A stretch of 9,204 nucleotides of DNA from Deltaproteobacteria bacterium. GTDB taxonomy: Bacteria; JAEEML01. Under the pieces are notes generated by a model. That model made no database searches. It was not told where the DNA came from and was given only the letters and a program-made list of their open reading frames with translations. The position numbers and the translations under genes were made by a program. Below, piece by piece: positions 1-6,658 of this stretch. The stretch is taken from contig JAEEML010000116.1 in the NCBI GenBank assembly GCA_016283195.1, positions 1 through 9,204 of the forward strand, written 5' to 3'. Numbering within the stretch: the stretch's first letter is position 1; every line of letters starts with the position of its first letter.

Positions 1-783
1 AGAAACAAAAGTGCCAATCATGGATCCCAGCGTGGGATCATTATATTCGGCATTAAGTGACCACATGTAACCACAGCCGGCTATAGCCAGAGTACTGGTA
101 ACACCGAGTCCGATGAGCACCGCTCCGCCAACCAAATATTTTTTCTCTTGGTTTTCAAAGACATTGCTTTTGGCCTTTTGCTCTGCTGCCAGGCGCTTTT
201 CCGCCGCACTCGCGCTATTTACCCGGCTTAGAGCCACCGCTGCTTCAGATTCCACTTTAAATTTGCAGCTTTTAAAATAATTATCCATTAATTCCAGACG
301 CCGATAAAGCGCATAATCTCTTTCGGCCAGATTTTTTAATTCAGCACAATCTTCCGGCTCAAAATTCATATGCGGAATAAGTTCGGCAAGTGTTTTTTTA
401 AGATCATCCGCTACTAAAACACCACCGGTCAGCTGGAGGGTAGCCGAATTCAGCTTTTTATCACCAAGTGAATCAGTAAGCTCAAATACCAGTTCAAGCT
501 GCTCCGCTTTTTTTATGGTCAGCATAAGCAACAACTTGGGATTAATTTTTACGCCGTAAAACCAGCTCTCGGCCACCACACCGGAGCCATATACTTTAAA
601 ATATGGGGGTTCTTCCAAAGCGTTAACCACGGCCTCAATAATAGCCGCCAGTGAGTTTTCCGGCAAAGCTGCTTCATTAGTTACATTTAAACTAACACGC
701 GTCCTTGGCTCCGGGGCCGCCTGGGCTACTTGCGGAAAAATTAAAAGCAGAAGAAAAAGTATTTTTTTATTAAAATTAGCCAT
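1..783 (-). CDS. Exported, membrane-anchored protein of unknown function (C-terminus off the left edge)
   Basis: The frame is open from ATG at 783 to the window edge, giving 261 residues and no stop. A good ribosome binding site (AAGGAG, 8 bases before the ATG) fixes the start. Residues 1-22 form a signal peptide: lysines, a leucine-rich core and an AQA cleavage site. Residues about 28-140 are a mixed alpha/beta domain containing LLLMLTI and LELVFEL strands. This faintly recalls the TolB/CsgG-like N-terminal domains of myxobacterial lipoproteins, which is inference only. Residues 142-210 are charged and helical with three cysteines (146, 173, 237 including the membrane part). Residues 216-240 are a glycine-rich membrane segment (VGGAVLIGLGVTS), and a second may begin at the edge. 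It lies 12 bases after the neighbouring envelope gene, whose stop codon overlaps this ribosome binding site, so the two are probably co-transcribed and translationally linked. No catalytic motif is visible. Confidence 0.85.
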   Translation of the reverse strand, partial: MANFNKKILFLLLLIFPQVAQAAPEPRTRVSLNVTNEAALPENSLAAIIEAVVNALEEPPYFKVYGSGVVAESWFYGVKINPKLLLMLTIKKAEQLELVFELTDSLGDKKLNSATLQLTGGVLVADDLKKTLAELIPHMNFEPEDCAELKNLAERDYALYRRLELMDNYFKSCKFKVESEAAVALSRVNSASAAEKRLAAEQKAKSNVFENQEKKYLVGGAVLIGLGVTSTLAIAGCGYMWSLNAEYNDPTLGSMIGTFVS

Positions 784-795
784 TTACTTTTCTCC

Positions 796-1659
796 TTATT
801 CCGCATCCATGGTCGAAGTGTCAAAGGGGTCAGGATAAAGGCTATCACGCTTTTGGGCCTCGTTCTCAACAAATTCCCGATAACGCGTCTCCGGATCGTA
901 GCTATAAGTAGTGGTAACCGTGCAGCCTGAAGGACTATTACAAACACCGGAAACACTTTCATGTATATTATAGCCGGCTTTTTCGAGGTACCTGTGATAC
1001 TGACTATAAAAATGCACCGGCAAAAAGCTGGTAATAATACCAACGCCGCCAATTGAAAAACCGGTAGCCGTTAGGGGTACACTATGACTACTCAATCCTT
1101 TTCCACCTATACCCATGCCCACTCCGGTAATCACCAGCCCCACAATCAGCACCGGCCAAAGTGCTCTTTTATACTTTCTGGCAGTGGTCATATAACCGGC
1201 ATCAAGGCGTTGTTTTTCTTCTAATCTGGGCCTGATTTCTTTGTCATATTCCATTCTTTTTATTGTTAAATCAACTGGCTCACTCAAGCTCTTATCCTCC
1301 TGGCAATCCGGGAGCGGCGGCAATTCGCTGGTAATAAATTCTATTTTTTTGAGCTCGCGCAGGTCATTGGCCGCCGTGCAGGAACCGTGCCCGGCAGCCA
1401 AAACAAAATAATCCAGGGCCTTTTGAAACTCTTTGTGGCGGTAAAAATTTTCGCCGATTATAAGCTCCACTTCGGCGCAGCTGCCTTCTAGGCCCAGACG
1501 GGCGGCATAGTTCATATTGGCATACTCTTTTTTAGCCCGGGCCTCTTTAAAGGCGGTGGTTATTTCGGCGCAGTTAGGGGTAGCCTGCCGGTCTTGCCCA
1601 TAAGCTGCGGCCACTCCCCAAAACTGAACCAGGGCCAGGAAAAAGAAAAATTGTCTCAT
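796..1659 (-). CDS. Exported protein with Sel1/TPR-like helices and two membrane segments, unknown function
   Basis: This is a 287-residue protein. The start is taken as ATG 1659, because AGGAG (1668-1672) lies 8 bases upstream; a GTG at 1662 in the same frame is only 5 bases away. Residues 1-19 or 1-22 are a signal peptide (FFFFLALVQFWGVAAA). Residues 30-105 look like degenerate Sel1 or TPR helical pairs: NYAARLGLEGSCAEV and then ALDYFVLAAGHGSCTAAN follow the alternating A/G/Y pattern of such repeats. Residues 130-165 are charged and probably coiled. Residues about 167-187 and 195-216 are glycine-rich membrane segments. The tail has two cysteines (240, 246) and an acidic end. It is the first gene of a two-gene operon with the partial envelope gene downstream, which has a similar layout. 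Possible roles include a scaffold in an envelope or secretion complex; the sequence does not decide. Confidence 0.85.
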   Translation of the reverse strand: MRQFFFFLALVQFWGVAAAYGQDRQATPNCAEITTAFKEARAKKEYANMNYAARLGLEGSCAEVELIIGENFYRHKEFQKALDYFVLAAGHGSCTAANDLRELKKIEFITSELPPLPDCQEDKSLSEPVDLTIKRMEYDKEIRPRLEEKQRLDAGYMTTARKYKRALWPVLIVGLVITGVGMGIGGKGLSSHSVPLTATGFSIGGVGIITSFLPVHFYSQYHRYLEKAGYNIHESVSGVCNSPSGCTVTTTYSYDPETRYREFVENEAQKRDSLYPDPFDTSTMDAE

Positions 1660-1833
1660 CACTCATACTCCTAAAAACCGGTATCATATATTTTTAAGCG
1701 TCTCTCCACATAATATGCCATGAAGAATAAGATTGATTTAGCAAATAAGCCGCCATGAAGCAAGAAAAGAAGATATTATTTGCCGTAATTTTCGGGATCA
1801 TATAGAGAGTGCCAGGGGAGGCTTGGACTAAAA
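1660..1833. promoter_or_regulatory. Divergent intergenic region between the envelope operon and lon
   Basis: This gap must hold the promoters of both divergent units. On the minus strand TATGAT (1683-1688) could be a -10 box for the envelope operon, but no fitting -35 box lies 17 bases upstream. On the plus strand TTGCCG (1780-1785) and TATAGA (1801-1806), only 15 bases apart, are a weak candidate for lon. I found no clear sigma-32 or CIRCE-type heat-shock element. The lon ribosome binding site, AGGGGAGG (1814-1821), is strong but sits 12 bases from the ATG, a rather long spacing. Confidence 0.3.
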
Positions 1834-4209
1834 ATGGCCGAAGATAAAGAAAAGAAAGCAGAAGAAGCAAACGAGCAGATAGAAGCTCAAGATAATAACA
1901 CCCACAATTTCAACAACTTGCCTATTTTGCCACTCCGGCAGCTCATTATTTACCCGGGAGCTATTGTGCCCCTGAGCATCGGGCGGCCCAAAACCATAAA
2001 ACTGGCTGAAGAGGCGGTAGCCGAAGGCCAAGAAATTGTCATAGTAACCCAAAAAGATGCCTCTGCCGAGGATCCAGCGCCCGGCGGCCTCTATGAAGTG
2101 GGCTGTCTTAGCCGCATTGTAAAGCATGTCTTTGGCGAACAAAACGAGATGTCCCTCGTGGTCCAGGGCATTATGCGCGTGGCCATCAGCCGCTTTACTC
2201 AGGAAGATCCCTATTATAAAGCCGATGTAAAACCGCTTAGCGATAGCGGCGAAGATGACCAAACTATAGAAGCTTTGATGCTAAGCCTCAAGCAAAGCGC
2301 CTGTAAGCTACTGGAATTTTTACCAGATTTACCGGAATCGGCCGCCGGGCTCATTGAGCATGTAAATAGCCCCTCTGTTTTGGCTGACCTTATCGCCGGC
2401 AATATCGACGGCCCGGTGGAAGAAAAGCAGGCCATTCTCGCCTGCCTGGATTTAAAAACCCGTTTGCAAAAGGTTTTGGAGCTTGTTGAGCAGCAGCTTT
2501 CTATTTTGGAGCTTAGCCATAAGATTACTTCCCAGGTGCAAGGGGAAATGAGCAAAACGCAGCGCGAATTTTATCTGCGCCAGCAACTAAAAGCTATCAA
2601 AGAGGAGCTGGGCGATAGCGATGATGCCGATGACGATGTGGCCGATTTGGACGAGCGCTTTAACAGCAAAGAGCTGACCGAGGAAGCCAAAAAAGTCATC
2701 ACCAAGGAGCTAAGGCGCTTGCACCGCATGAATCCCATGCAATCGGAATATGTAGTGGCGAGAAATTATGTGGAATGGCTCTTAGACCTCCCCTGGGTAG
2801 AAGAGAGCGATGACCGCCTGGAGCTTTCCGAAGTGCGCAGCATTTTAGATGAAGATCATTACGGCCTGGAAAAAGTAAAAAAGCGCATTTTAGAATTTTT
2901 GGCGGTGCGCAAAATTAAAAAAGATCCCAAAGGCCCGATTCTCTGCTTTGTCGGCCCGCCGGGAGTGGGCAAAACTTCACTGGGGCGCAGTATCGCCCGG
3001 GCCATGGGGCGGGAATTTGTGCGCGCTTCCATGGGCGGCGTGCGCGATGAAGCGGAGATAAGAGGCCACCGGCGCACTTATGTGGGCGCTATGCCCGGGC
3101 GCATTATTCAGGGCATGAAGCGGGCCGGCAAGTTAAATCCCCTCTTTGTGCTCGATGAAGTGGATAAGCTGGCTCACGATGTGCGCGGCGACCCGGCTTC
3201 AGCTCTTCTCGAAGTGCTGGACCCCGAGCAAAACGGCACTTTTTCGGACCATTATTTAAATATTCCCTATGACCTCTCCAAGGTCTTCTTTTTAACCACG
3301 GCCAACCAGCTGGAGACCATCCCGCCGGCCCTCCGTGATCGCATGGAAATACTGGAGCTGCCCGGTTACACTTTGGACGAAAAAATCCATATTGCCCGCC
3401 AGCACCTTTTACCCAAGCAGCTGGAAGCCCACGGCCTAAGCGACAAGTTGCTTTCTGTAGATGATGCCGTCTTGGCCGACCTCATCACCTCTTACACCAA
3501 AGAGGCCGGCGTGCGCAATTTGGAGCGCGAGATAGCCGCTCTCTGCCGCAGCGTAGCGGTGAAAGTGGCCGGCGGCGACGAAAGCCTCCACACCATCACC
3601 TCCCCCATGCTGGCCGATATTTTGGGCCCGGAGCGCTATTTTAACGAAATAGCTGACCGCACCGAAATACCAGGCGTCGCCACTGGCATGGCCTGGACAC
3701 CGGCCGGCGGCGATATTCTCTTTATCGAAGCCACCAGCATGAAGGGCAAAGGTGAGCTCATGCTCACCGGCCAGCTGGGCGATGTCATGAAAGAGAGCGC
3801 CCAGGCCGCCCTCTCATACGTGCGTAGCCAAGCTGCCAAACTAGGCATCGACGACACCAATTTTAAAGAGCTCGATATTCACCTCCATGTGCCGGCCGGC
3901 GCCGTGCCCAAAGACGGCCCCAGTGCCGGAATCACCATCTTTACCGCACTCGTCTCACTCCTCACCAACACCTGCGTGCGCGCCGATGTGGCCATGACCG
4001 GCGAAATTACTTTGCGCGGCAATGTGTTGCCCGTTGGCGGCATCAAAGAAAAGGTGCTGGCGGCGCGGCGGGCCGGCGTAAAGCGCATAGTTCTGCCGGA
4101 GCGCAATCGCAAAGATCTGGTGGAAGTGCCCGAAGAGTGTAAAGCCGATTTGGAATTCATCCACGTGAGCCGCATTGATGAAGTGCTGGATGCCGTGCTC
4201 CGCCGCTAA
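1834..4209 (+). CDS. lon: ATP-dependent protease Lon (LonA type)
   Basis: This is a complete 791-residue Lon protease; the E. coli protein has 784. It forms a cytoplasmic hexamer that unfolds and degrades misfolded and regulatory proteins. After a charged extension comes the substrate-binding Lon N-terminal domain (about 28-220, beginning [19 protein letters not shown]), then a helical region with [13 protein letters not shown]. The AAA+ module has Walker A GPPGVGKT (374-381), Walker B FVLDE (D441, E442), sensor-1 asparagine N491 in TTAN, and a GVRNLERE sensor-2 stretch. The Ser-Lys protease domain has the catalytic serine in DGPSAG (S697) and the lysine in GGIKEK (K740). All sit exactly 18 residues beyond their E. 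coli counterparts (S679, K722), so the core has no indels overall. Nothing essential is missing. An unusual acidic run, [14 protein letters not shown], lies in the linker before the ATPase. No strong terminator follows. Confidence 0.98.
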   Translation: MAEDKEKKAEEANEQIEAQDNNTHNFNNLPILPLRQLIIYPGAIVPLSIGRPKTIKLAEEAVAEGQEIVIVTQKDASAEDPAPGGLYEVGCLSRIVKHVFGEQNEMSLVVQGIMRVAISRFTQEDPYYKADVKPLSDSGEDDQTIEALMLSLKQSACKLLEFLPDLPESAAGLIEHVNSPSVLADLIAGNIDGPVEEKQAILACLDLKTRLQKVLELVEQQLSILELSHKITSQVQGEMSKTQREFYLRQQLKAIKEELGDSDDADDDVADLDERFNSKELTEEAKKVITKELRRLHRMNPMQSEYVVARNYVEWLLDLPWVEESDDRLELSEVRSILDEDHYGLEKVKKRILEFLAVRKIKKDPKGPILCFVGPPGVGKTSLGRSIARAMGREFVRASMGGVRDEAEIRGHRRTYVGAMPGRIIQGMKRAGKLNPLFVLDEVDKLAHDVRGDPASALLEVLDPEQNGTFSDHYLNIPYDLSKVFFLTTANQLETIPPALRDRMEILELPGYTLDEKIHIARQHLLPKQLEAHGLSDKLLSVDDAVLADLITSYTKEAGVRNLEREIAALCRSVAVKVAGGDESLHTITSPMLADILGPERYFNEIADRTEIPGVATGMAWTPAGGDILFIEATSMKGKGELMLTGQLGDVMKESAQAALSYVRSQAAKLGIDDTNFKELDIHLHVPAGAVPKDGPSAGITIFTALVSLLTNTCVRADVAMTGEITLRGNVLPVGGIKEKVLAARRAGVKRIVLPERNRKDLVEVPEECKADLEFIHVSRIDEVLDAVLRR

Positions 4210-4220
4210 AAGCAAATATA

Positions 4221-4249
4221 TTTACAAATTGTAGCAGGAATTTTATAAT
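4221..4249 (+). promoter_or_regulatory. Sigma-70-like promoter for the fibre-like gene
   Basis: TTTACA (4221-4226) and a perfect TATAAT (4244-4249) are separated by 17 bases, one mismatch from the full housekeeping consensus. Transcription would start near 4256, giving a leader of about 47 bases before the ATG at 4303. It lies only 12 bases after the lon stop codon, so the fibre-like gene is likely expressed independently of lon. Confidence 0.75.
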
Positions 4250-4261
4250 TAGTAGTGTCGT

Positions 4262-4278
4262 CTGCCTCTTTTGGGCAG
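4262..4278 (+). other. Hairpin in the 5' leader of the fibre-like gene
   Basis: CTGCC (4262-4266) pairs with GGCAG (4274-4278) across a 7-base loop. The hairpin lies within a few bases of the predicted transcript start and upstream of the GGGGAGG ribosome binding site (4290-4296). No T-run follows, so it is a poor terminator for lon. A 5'-end stabilising stem-loop for the fibre mRNA is more likely, which is inference. Confidence 0.4.
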
Positions 4279-4302
4279 GGCATTTAACCGGGGAGGATTA
4301 TC

Positions 4303-6207
4303 ATGAAGAAGCTCTTGGCCCTTAGTGTGTTTCTAGCGTTTCTTAGCGCGGTTACTGTGGCTAAAGCCGCTGTTCCGCTCTCCTTTACCCACCACGGCGT
4401 TTTAAAAGAAGATGGCGCCCTGGTGAACGGCTCGCACGCGATAAAAGCCGCTATTATTAACGAAAAGGGCCAAGTTGCCGGCGAAAACGAAGAAGAGCTG
4501 GATGTTGCTTCCGGCCTTTATACTATGGTTATCCCCAATATTGATGCCACCATGGTGGCCGCTGCCAGCAGGCTGGAGCTGGTTATCAGCGTAGATGGCG
4601 AGGAGCTTTCCCCGCACCTTCCCATAAATAGTGTACCTTATGCCATAGCTGCCGAACATGCGGCTGTAGCCGATAGCGTTATATGCGACGGTTGTATCAA
4701 GCCTGAGTACCTAAGTTTTAATGCCATGCAAGACAGTGCTTTGCCTAATTGTAAAGCCGGAGAAGCCCTGCAAAGTAACGGCTCTGAGTGGGTATGTTCC
4801 AGTGTGATTCACGTTGAAGAAAACAAAGTCGGTATCAATAACGCTGGTGTTTATGCTGCCGGCCTCTATAGTTACCAAATATCCGGTGACCCCAGTAGCA
4901 CCCAACCGCAAGGGGCCGGCGCCTGTTCTTGTGATACCGATGTGGAAAAGGCCGATTGCCCGGAAACCTTTACTGTAGAAAATGATGAAGGCGCCGTGTG
5001 CTATGATAAATTTGGTAATTATTACATTGCTTTTGCGCGGCAAGGCACCATGTCTCCGCAAGATGCTGCCGCTTTTGACGGCGGTAAACTGGGCCTCGGC
5101 ACCACCAAGCCGGATGCTCCTCTCGATATTCTCTCTAATGCCGGTAAAAATAATTACGAAGCTGTTATTGCCGATACCGCTCCGGAAATTCTTTTAAAAG
5201 ACCTCGACGGCGCCGATTATGTTATTAAAGTTGATGATGGCAATATATCAATTGTTCCGGTAAACGGCGCTGGAACTCCCGGCACTCCGCTTATGACCAT
5301 CGGCAGCACCGGTTTGGTGATAAACGGCACCATCGGCGCCAGCGGCGGCTTTGCCAGCAATATGAAAGTAACCAAAGATGATGTAAACTTTAACTATGCC
5401 GGTGCCAGTGAAAAAGGTGGCTCGGCCAATAGTGCCAAAAAACTTGATACCACTTCAGCCGGTGCCAACAATAAGCCCGTTTACTTTGCAAACGGCGTGC
5501 CGGTGAGTAGCACAGCCACTGTCGGTAGCGGAACAAAACCGGTTTATATGAATAACGGTACCATCACCGCCAGTTCCAGCACTGTCGGTAGCACGACCCA
5601 GCCGGTTTACATGAATAACGGTACCATCTCCCCGGTTACAGGTATTTATCCGGCCAGAGCAGCAGCTACATTTGGGCGGGTTTGCACGGCTGCTCCTGCC
5701 TGCTCAATAACAAGTAGCTGGAGTATCACTGGAACGAAGTATAAATATGATTTAACTTGCAGCACTTATGGTATTAAAAAGCTCATGAGCAAAAATGTTA
5801 ATATTACTTTAGGTAGTACAGGTATCTTTAAAGTAACTTTTACAGATCAAAATATGCCTGACAAATACTATGCAGTTGTAACAAGCCATGATCTTGGCCA
5901 TTATTATTATTCAGAAATTACCAATAAAACAGTTACTGGCTTCGATTTCAACTTTTATAAACATACAACTTCTTTAAAGAAAGAAACTAATAGCGATACA
6001 GGGGAAGTTACCTATACTCTTGAACAAAACAGCGCCTTAACAGGAGCTGGTCCAAATAAAAACAGTTGTTCAAACACAAGTTTTTTTGGTCTCGCCGGCG
6101 GTGATTCCTCTGAATCAGAAGCTCTAGCCAACTGCAACGCTTGTCGAAATCAATTACTGGATCAAACCACCAACATCAATCCCATCTCCTTCGCCGTCTT
6201 TGACTAA
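4303..6207 (+). CDS. Exported modular fibre-like surface protein with phage tail-fibre-type repeats
   Basis: This 634-residue protein starts at ATG 4303, 6 bases after GGGGAGG. Residues 1-22 are a signal peptide ending AKA. Residues 24-125 form a beta-rich domain ending in LPINSVPYAIAA; this NSVPYA signature occurs in many large exported proteins of deltaproteobacteria-like lineages. Residues 150-165 (NCKAGEALQSNGSEWVC) match the recurring C-x-G-x-NG-x-W-x-C motif of such proteins. LGLGTTKPDAPLDIL (263-277) matches the GIGTTxPxxxLDV motif of fibre-type proteins. Three 21-residue repeats follow (385-447), each with PVY(F/M)xNG. The C-terminal region (about 450-634) contains FTDQNMPDKYYAVVTSHD and NKTVTGFDFNFY, resembling tail-fibre tip domains with their MPxxxYAV pattern, and ends ISFAVFD. 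Its DNA is AT-richer than the rest. I infer an adhesin or fibre on the cell surface; no anchor is visible. A phage origin of the tip is possible, but no other phage gene is nearby. Confidence 0.9.
   Translation: MKKLLALSVFLAFLSAVTVAKAAVPLSFTHHGVLKEDGALVNGSHAIKAAIINEKGQVAGENEEELDVASGLYTMVIPNIDATMVAAASRLELVISVDGEELSPHLPINSVPYAIAAEHAAVADSVICDGCIKPEYLSFNAMQDSALPNCKAGEALQSNGSEWVCSSVIHVEENKVGINNAGVYAAGLYSYQISGDPSSTQPQGAGACSCDTDVEKADCPETFTVENDEGAVCYDKFGNYYIAFARQGTMSPQDAAAFDGGKLGLGTTKPDAPLDILSNAGKNNYEAVIADTAPEILLKDLDGADYVIKVDDGNISIVPVNGAGTPGTPLMTIGSTGLVINGTIGASGGFASNMKVTKDDVNFNYAGASEKGGSANSAKKLDTTSAGANNKPVYFANGVPVSSTATVGSGTKPVYMNNGTITASSSTVGSTTQPVYMNNGTISPVTGIYPARAAATFGRVCTAAPACSITSSWSITGTKYKYDLTCSTYGIKKLMSKNVNITLGSTGIFKVTFTDQNMPDKYYAVVTSHDLGHYYYSEITNKTVTGFDFNFYKHTTSLKKETNSDTGEVTYTLEQNSALTGAGPNKNSCSNTSFFGLAGGDSSESEALANCNACRNQLLDQTTNINPISFAVFD
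5455..5643 (+). repeat. Three in-frame 63-base tandem repeats
   Basis: Units at 5455-5517, 5518-5580 and 5581-5643 each encode 21 residues of the fibre-like protein and share the core PVY(F/M)xNG. Units two and three are the closest: both begin ACTGTCGGTAGC, and an 18-base stretch starting ATGAATAACGG is identical. Unit one has diverged. The exact period and frame suggest in-place duplication that can change fibre length without shifting the frame. Confidence 0.9.
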
Positions 6208-6234
6208 GCCCCCCCCAAAAAGCCTAAATAGCTC

Positions 6235-6255
6235 TCAAAAATTCTGCCTGAGCCA
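6235..6255. repeat. Direct repeat, left copy (orphan copy of the phosphotransferase 3' end)
   Basis: These 21 bases are identical to 6638-6658. Read on the minus strand they begin TGGCTCAGGCAG and end TTTTTGA, which in the other copy are the last codons (W L R Q N F stop) of the LtaS/MdoB-type gene. Extending to 6259 gives 24 of 25 matching bases. No coding sequence related to that gene lies upstream of this copy. Confidence 0.9.
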
Positions 6256-6278
6256 AGCACCTTGGAGGTTAACTTAGC

Positions 6279-6497
6279 CTACCACAGCTCATCCAGGGGT
6301 TCATCAAAATCACGATGGATTTTTATTTTTCCTTTTAAAGCTCCAGCTGTACGATATTTTTGGGTTTTAGTTGCAATATCAGCTTCATGATATGTACTTT
6401 GTCCACATATACCGCCGACTTTAAGCAAATTAAAAAGCGCAAAAAGGACATCGTTCGGCAATCTGCTAAGCTCCTGCAACATCATTTCTCTTGTCAT
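6279..6497 (-). CDS. Small orphan antitoxin-like protein (DUF2281-like tail)
   Basis: The 72-residue product starts with MTREMMLQELSRLPNDVL and ends RTAGALKGKIKIHRDFDEPLDELW. The first part resembles the helix of antitoxins that begin 'LLxEIxxLPxDLxxEVLxFV'; the end closely fits the GSLKGKIxMxxDFDEPLEDF tail of DUF2281-type proteins, which are usually antitoxins paired with PIN or RelE toxins. The start at ATG 6497 is chosen because AGGGAG (6504-6509) lies 6 bases upstream; ATG 6500 is possible. The frame stays open to an ATG at 6593, but that lies upstream of the predicted promoter, so the 104-residue version is unlikely. No toxin gene follows (only 71 bases separate it from the convergent fibre gene) and none precedes it. 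It may be a remnant, or a solitary antitoxin acting against a toxin encoded elsewhere. Confidence 0.7.
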   Translation of the reverse strand: MTREMMLQELSRLPNDVLFALFNLLKVGGICGQSTYHEADIATKTQKYRTAGALKGKIKIHRDFDEPLDELW

Positions 6498-6509
6498 CAT
6501 CATCTCCCT

Positions 6510-6532
6510 ATCACTTTTGCACCATAAGTGAT
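6510..6532 (-). promoter_or_regulatory. Inverted repeat between promoter and ribosome binding site of the orphan antitoxin
   Basis: ATCACTT (6510-6516) and AAGTGAT (6526-6532) form a perfect 7-base inverted repeat with a 9-base spacer. It directly abuts the AGGGAG ribosome binding site (6504-6509) and lies in the predicted leader. It could be the operator for autorepression typical of antitoxins, or an RNA hairpin that affects ribosome access. The sequence alone does not separate these. Confidence 0.5.
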
Positions 6533-6552
6533 GAGCAACCAACACGCGCCAT

Positions 6553-6582
6553 ATTATATCAAATAATTCTGGCAAATGAAAA
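6553..6582 (-). promoter_or_regulatory. Extended -10 promoter for the orphan antitoxin
   Basis: On the minus strand TGATATAAT (6561-6553) is an extended -10 element with a perfect TATAAT. A weak -35 box, TTTTCA (6582-6577), lies 18 bases upstream. Transcription would start near 6546, about 49 bases before the chosen ATG at 6497. This supports the shorter start for the antitoxin-like gene and shows that it does not depend on the phosphotransferase transcript. Confidence 0.65.
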
Positions 6583-6637
6583 CAACGTATCAACTTTAAT
6601 TAAGATTTTGAGCGGTTAGCCCGCGGAAACAGGAGTT

Positions 6638-6658
6638 TCAAAAATTCTGCCTGAGCCA
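6638..6658. repeat. Direct repeat, right copy (genuine 3' end of the phosphotransferase gene)
   Basis: This 21-base sequence is the last seven codons, including the TGA stop, of the LtaS/MdoB-type gene and is repeated exactly at 6235-6255. The two copies are in the same orientation, 403 bases apart start to start, and enclose 382 bases holding the orphan antitoxin, its promoter and operator-like repeat. Confidence 0.9.

Noticed and set aside
1755-1805. A 16-codon leader-peptide-like frame (MKQEKKILFAVIFGII) ahead of lon
   Set aside because: No ribosome binding site precedes its ATG, and its product looks like a chance lysine and isoleucine-rich string in an AT-rich spacer. It would need conservation in relatives to be believed.
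3879-4215. Long open frames on the minus strand inside lon
   Set aside because: They are shadows of the strongly conserved lon frame, with no ribosome binding sites or recognisable products.
4303-6207. Fibre-like gene as evidence of a resident prophage
   Set aside because: The protein has a signal peptide and an NSVPYA-type N-terminal domain unlike phage fibres, and no other phage gene lies in the window; lon and envelope genes flank it.
6209-6221. Run of eight C followed by five A right after the fibre gene stop, as a phase-variation tract
   Set aside because: It lies outside the coding frame, after the TAA, and no frame that it could switch on or off is visible. A sequencing or assembly effect is also possible.
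6253-6265. CCAAG-CAC-CTTGG hairpin as a terminator between the convergent fibre and antitoxin genes
   Set aside because: The stem has only 5 bases and no T-run follows directly on either strand; the five T on the minus strand lie about ten bases further on, inside the direct repeat.
6498-6593. Longer, 104-residue start for the orphan antitoxin (ATG at 6593)
   Set aside because: That ATG lies upstream of the extended -10 promoter and lacks a ribosome binding site, while ATG 6497 has AGGGAG at the right distance. The extra residues do not resemble the family.
6267-6620. Integron-type cassette boundaries (GTTAAC near 6267 and GGTTAGCC near 6613) around the orphan antitoxin
   Set aside because: Neither site fits the GTTRRRY core, and there is no paired, foldable attC structure; the 21-base direct repeat explains the boundaries better.
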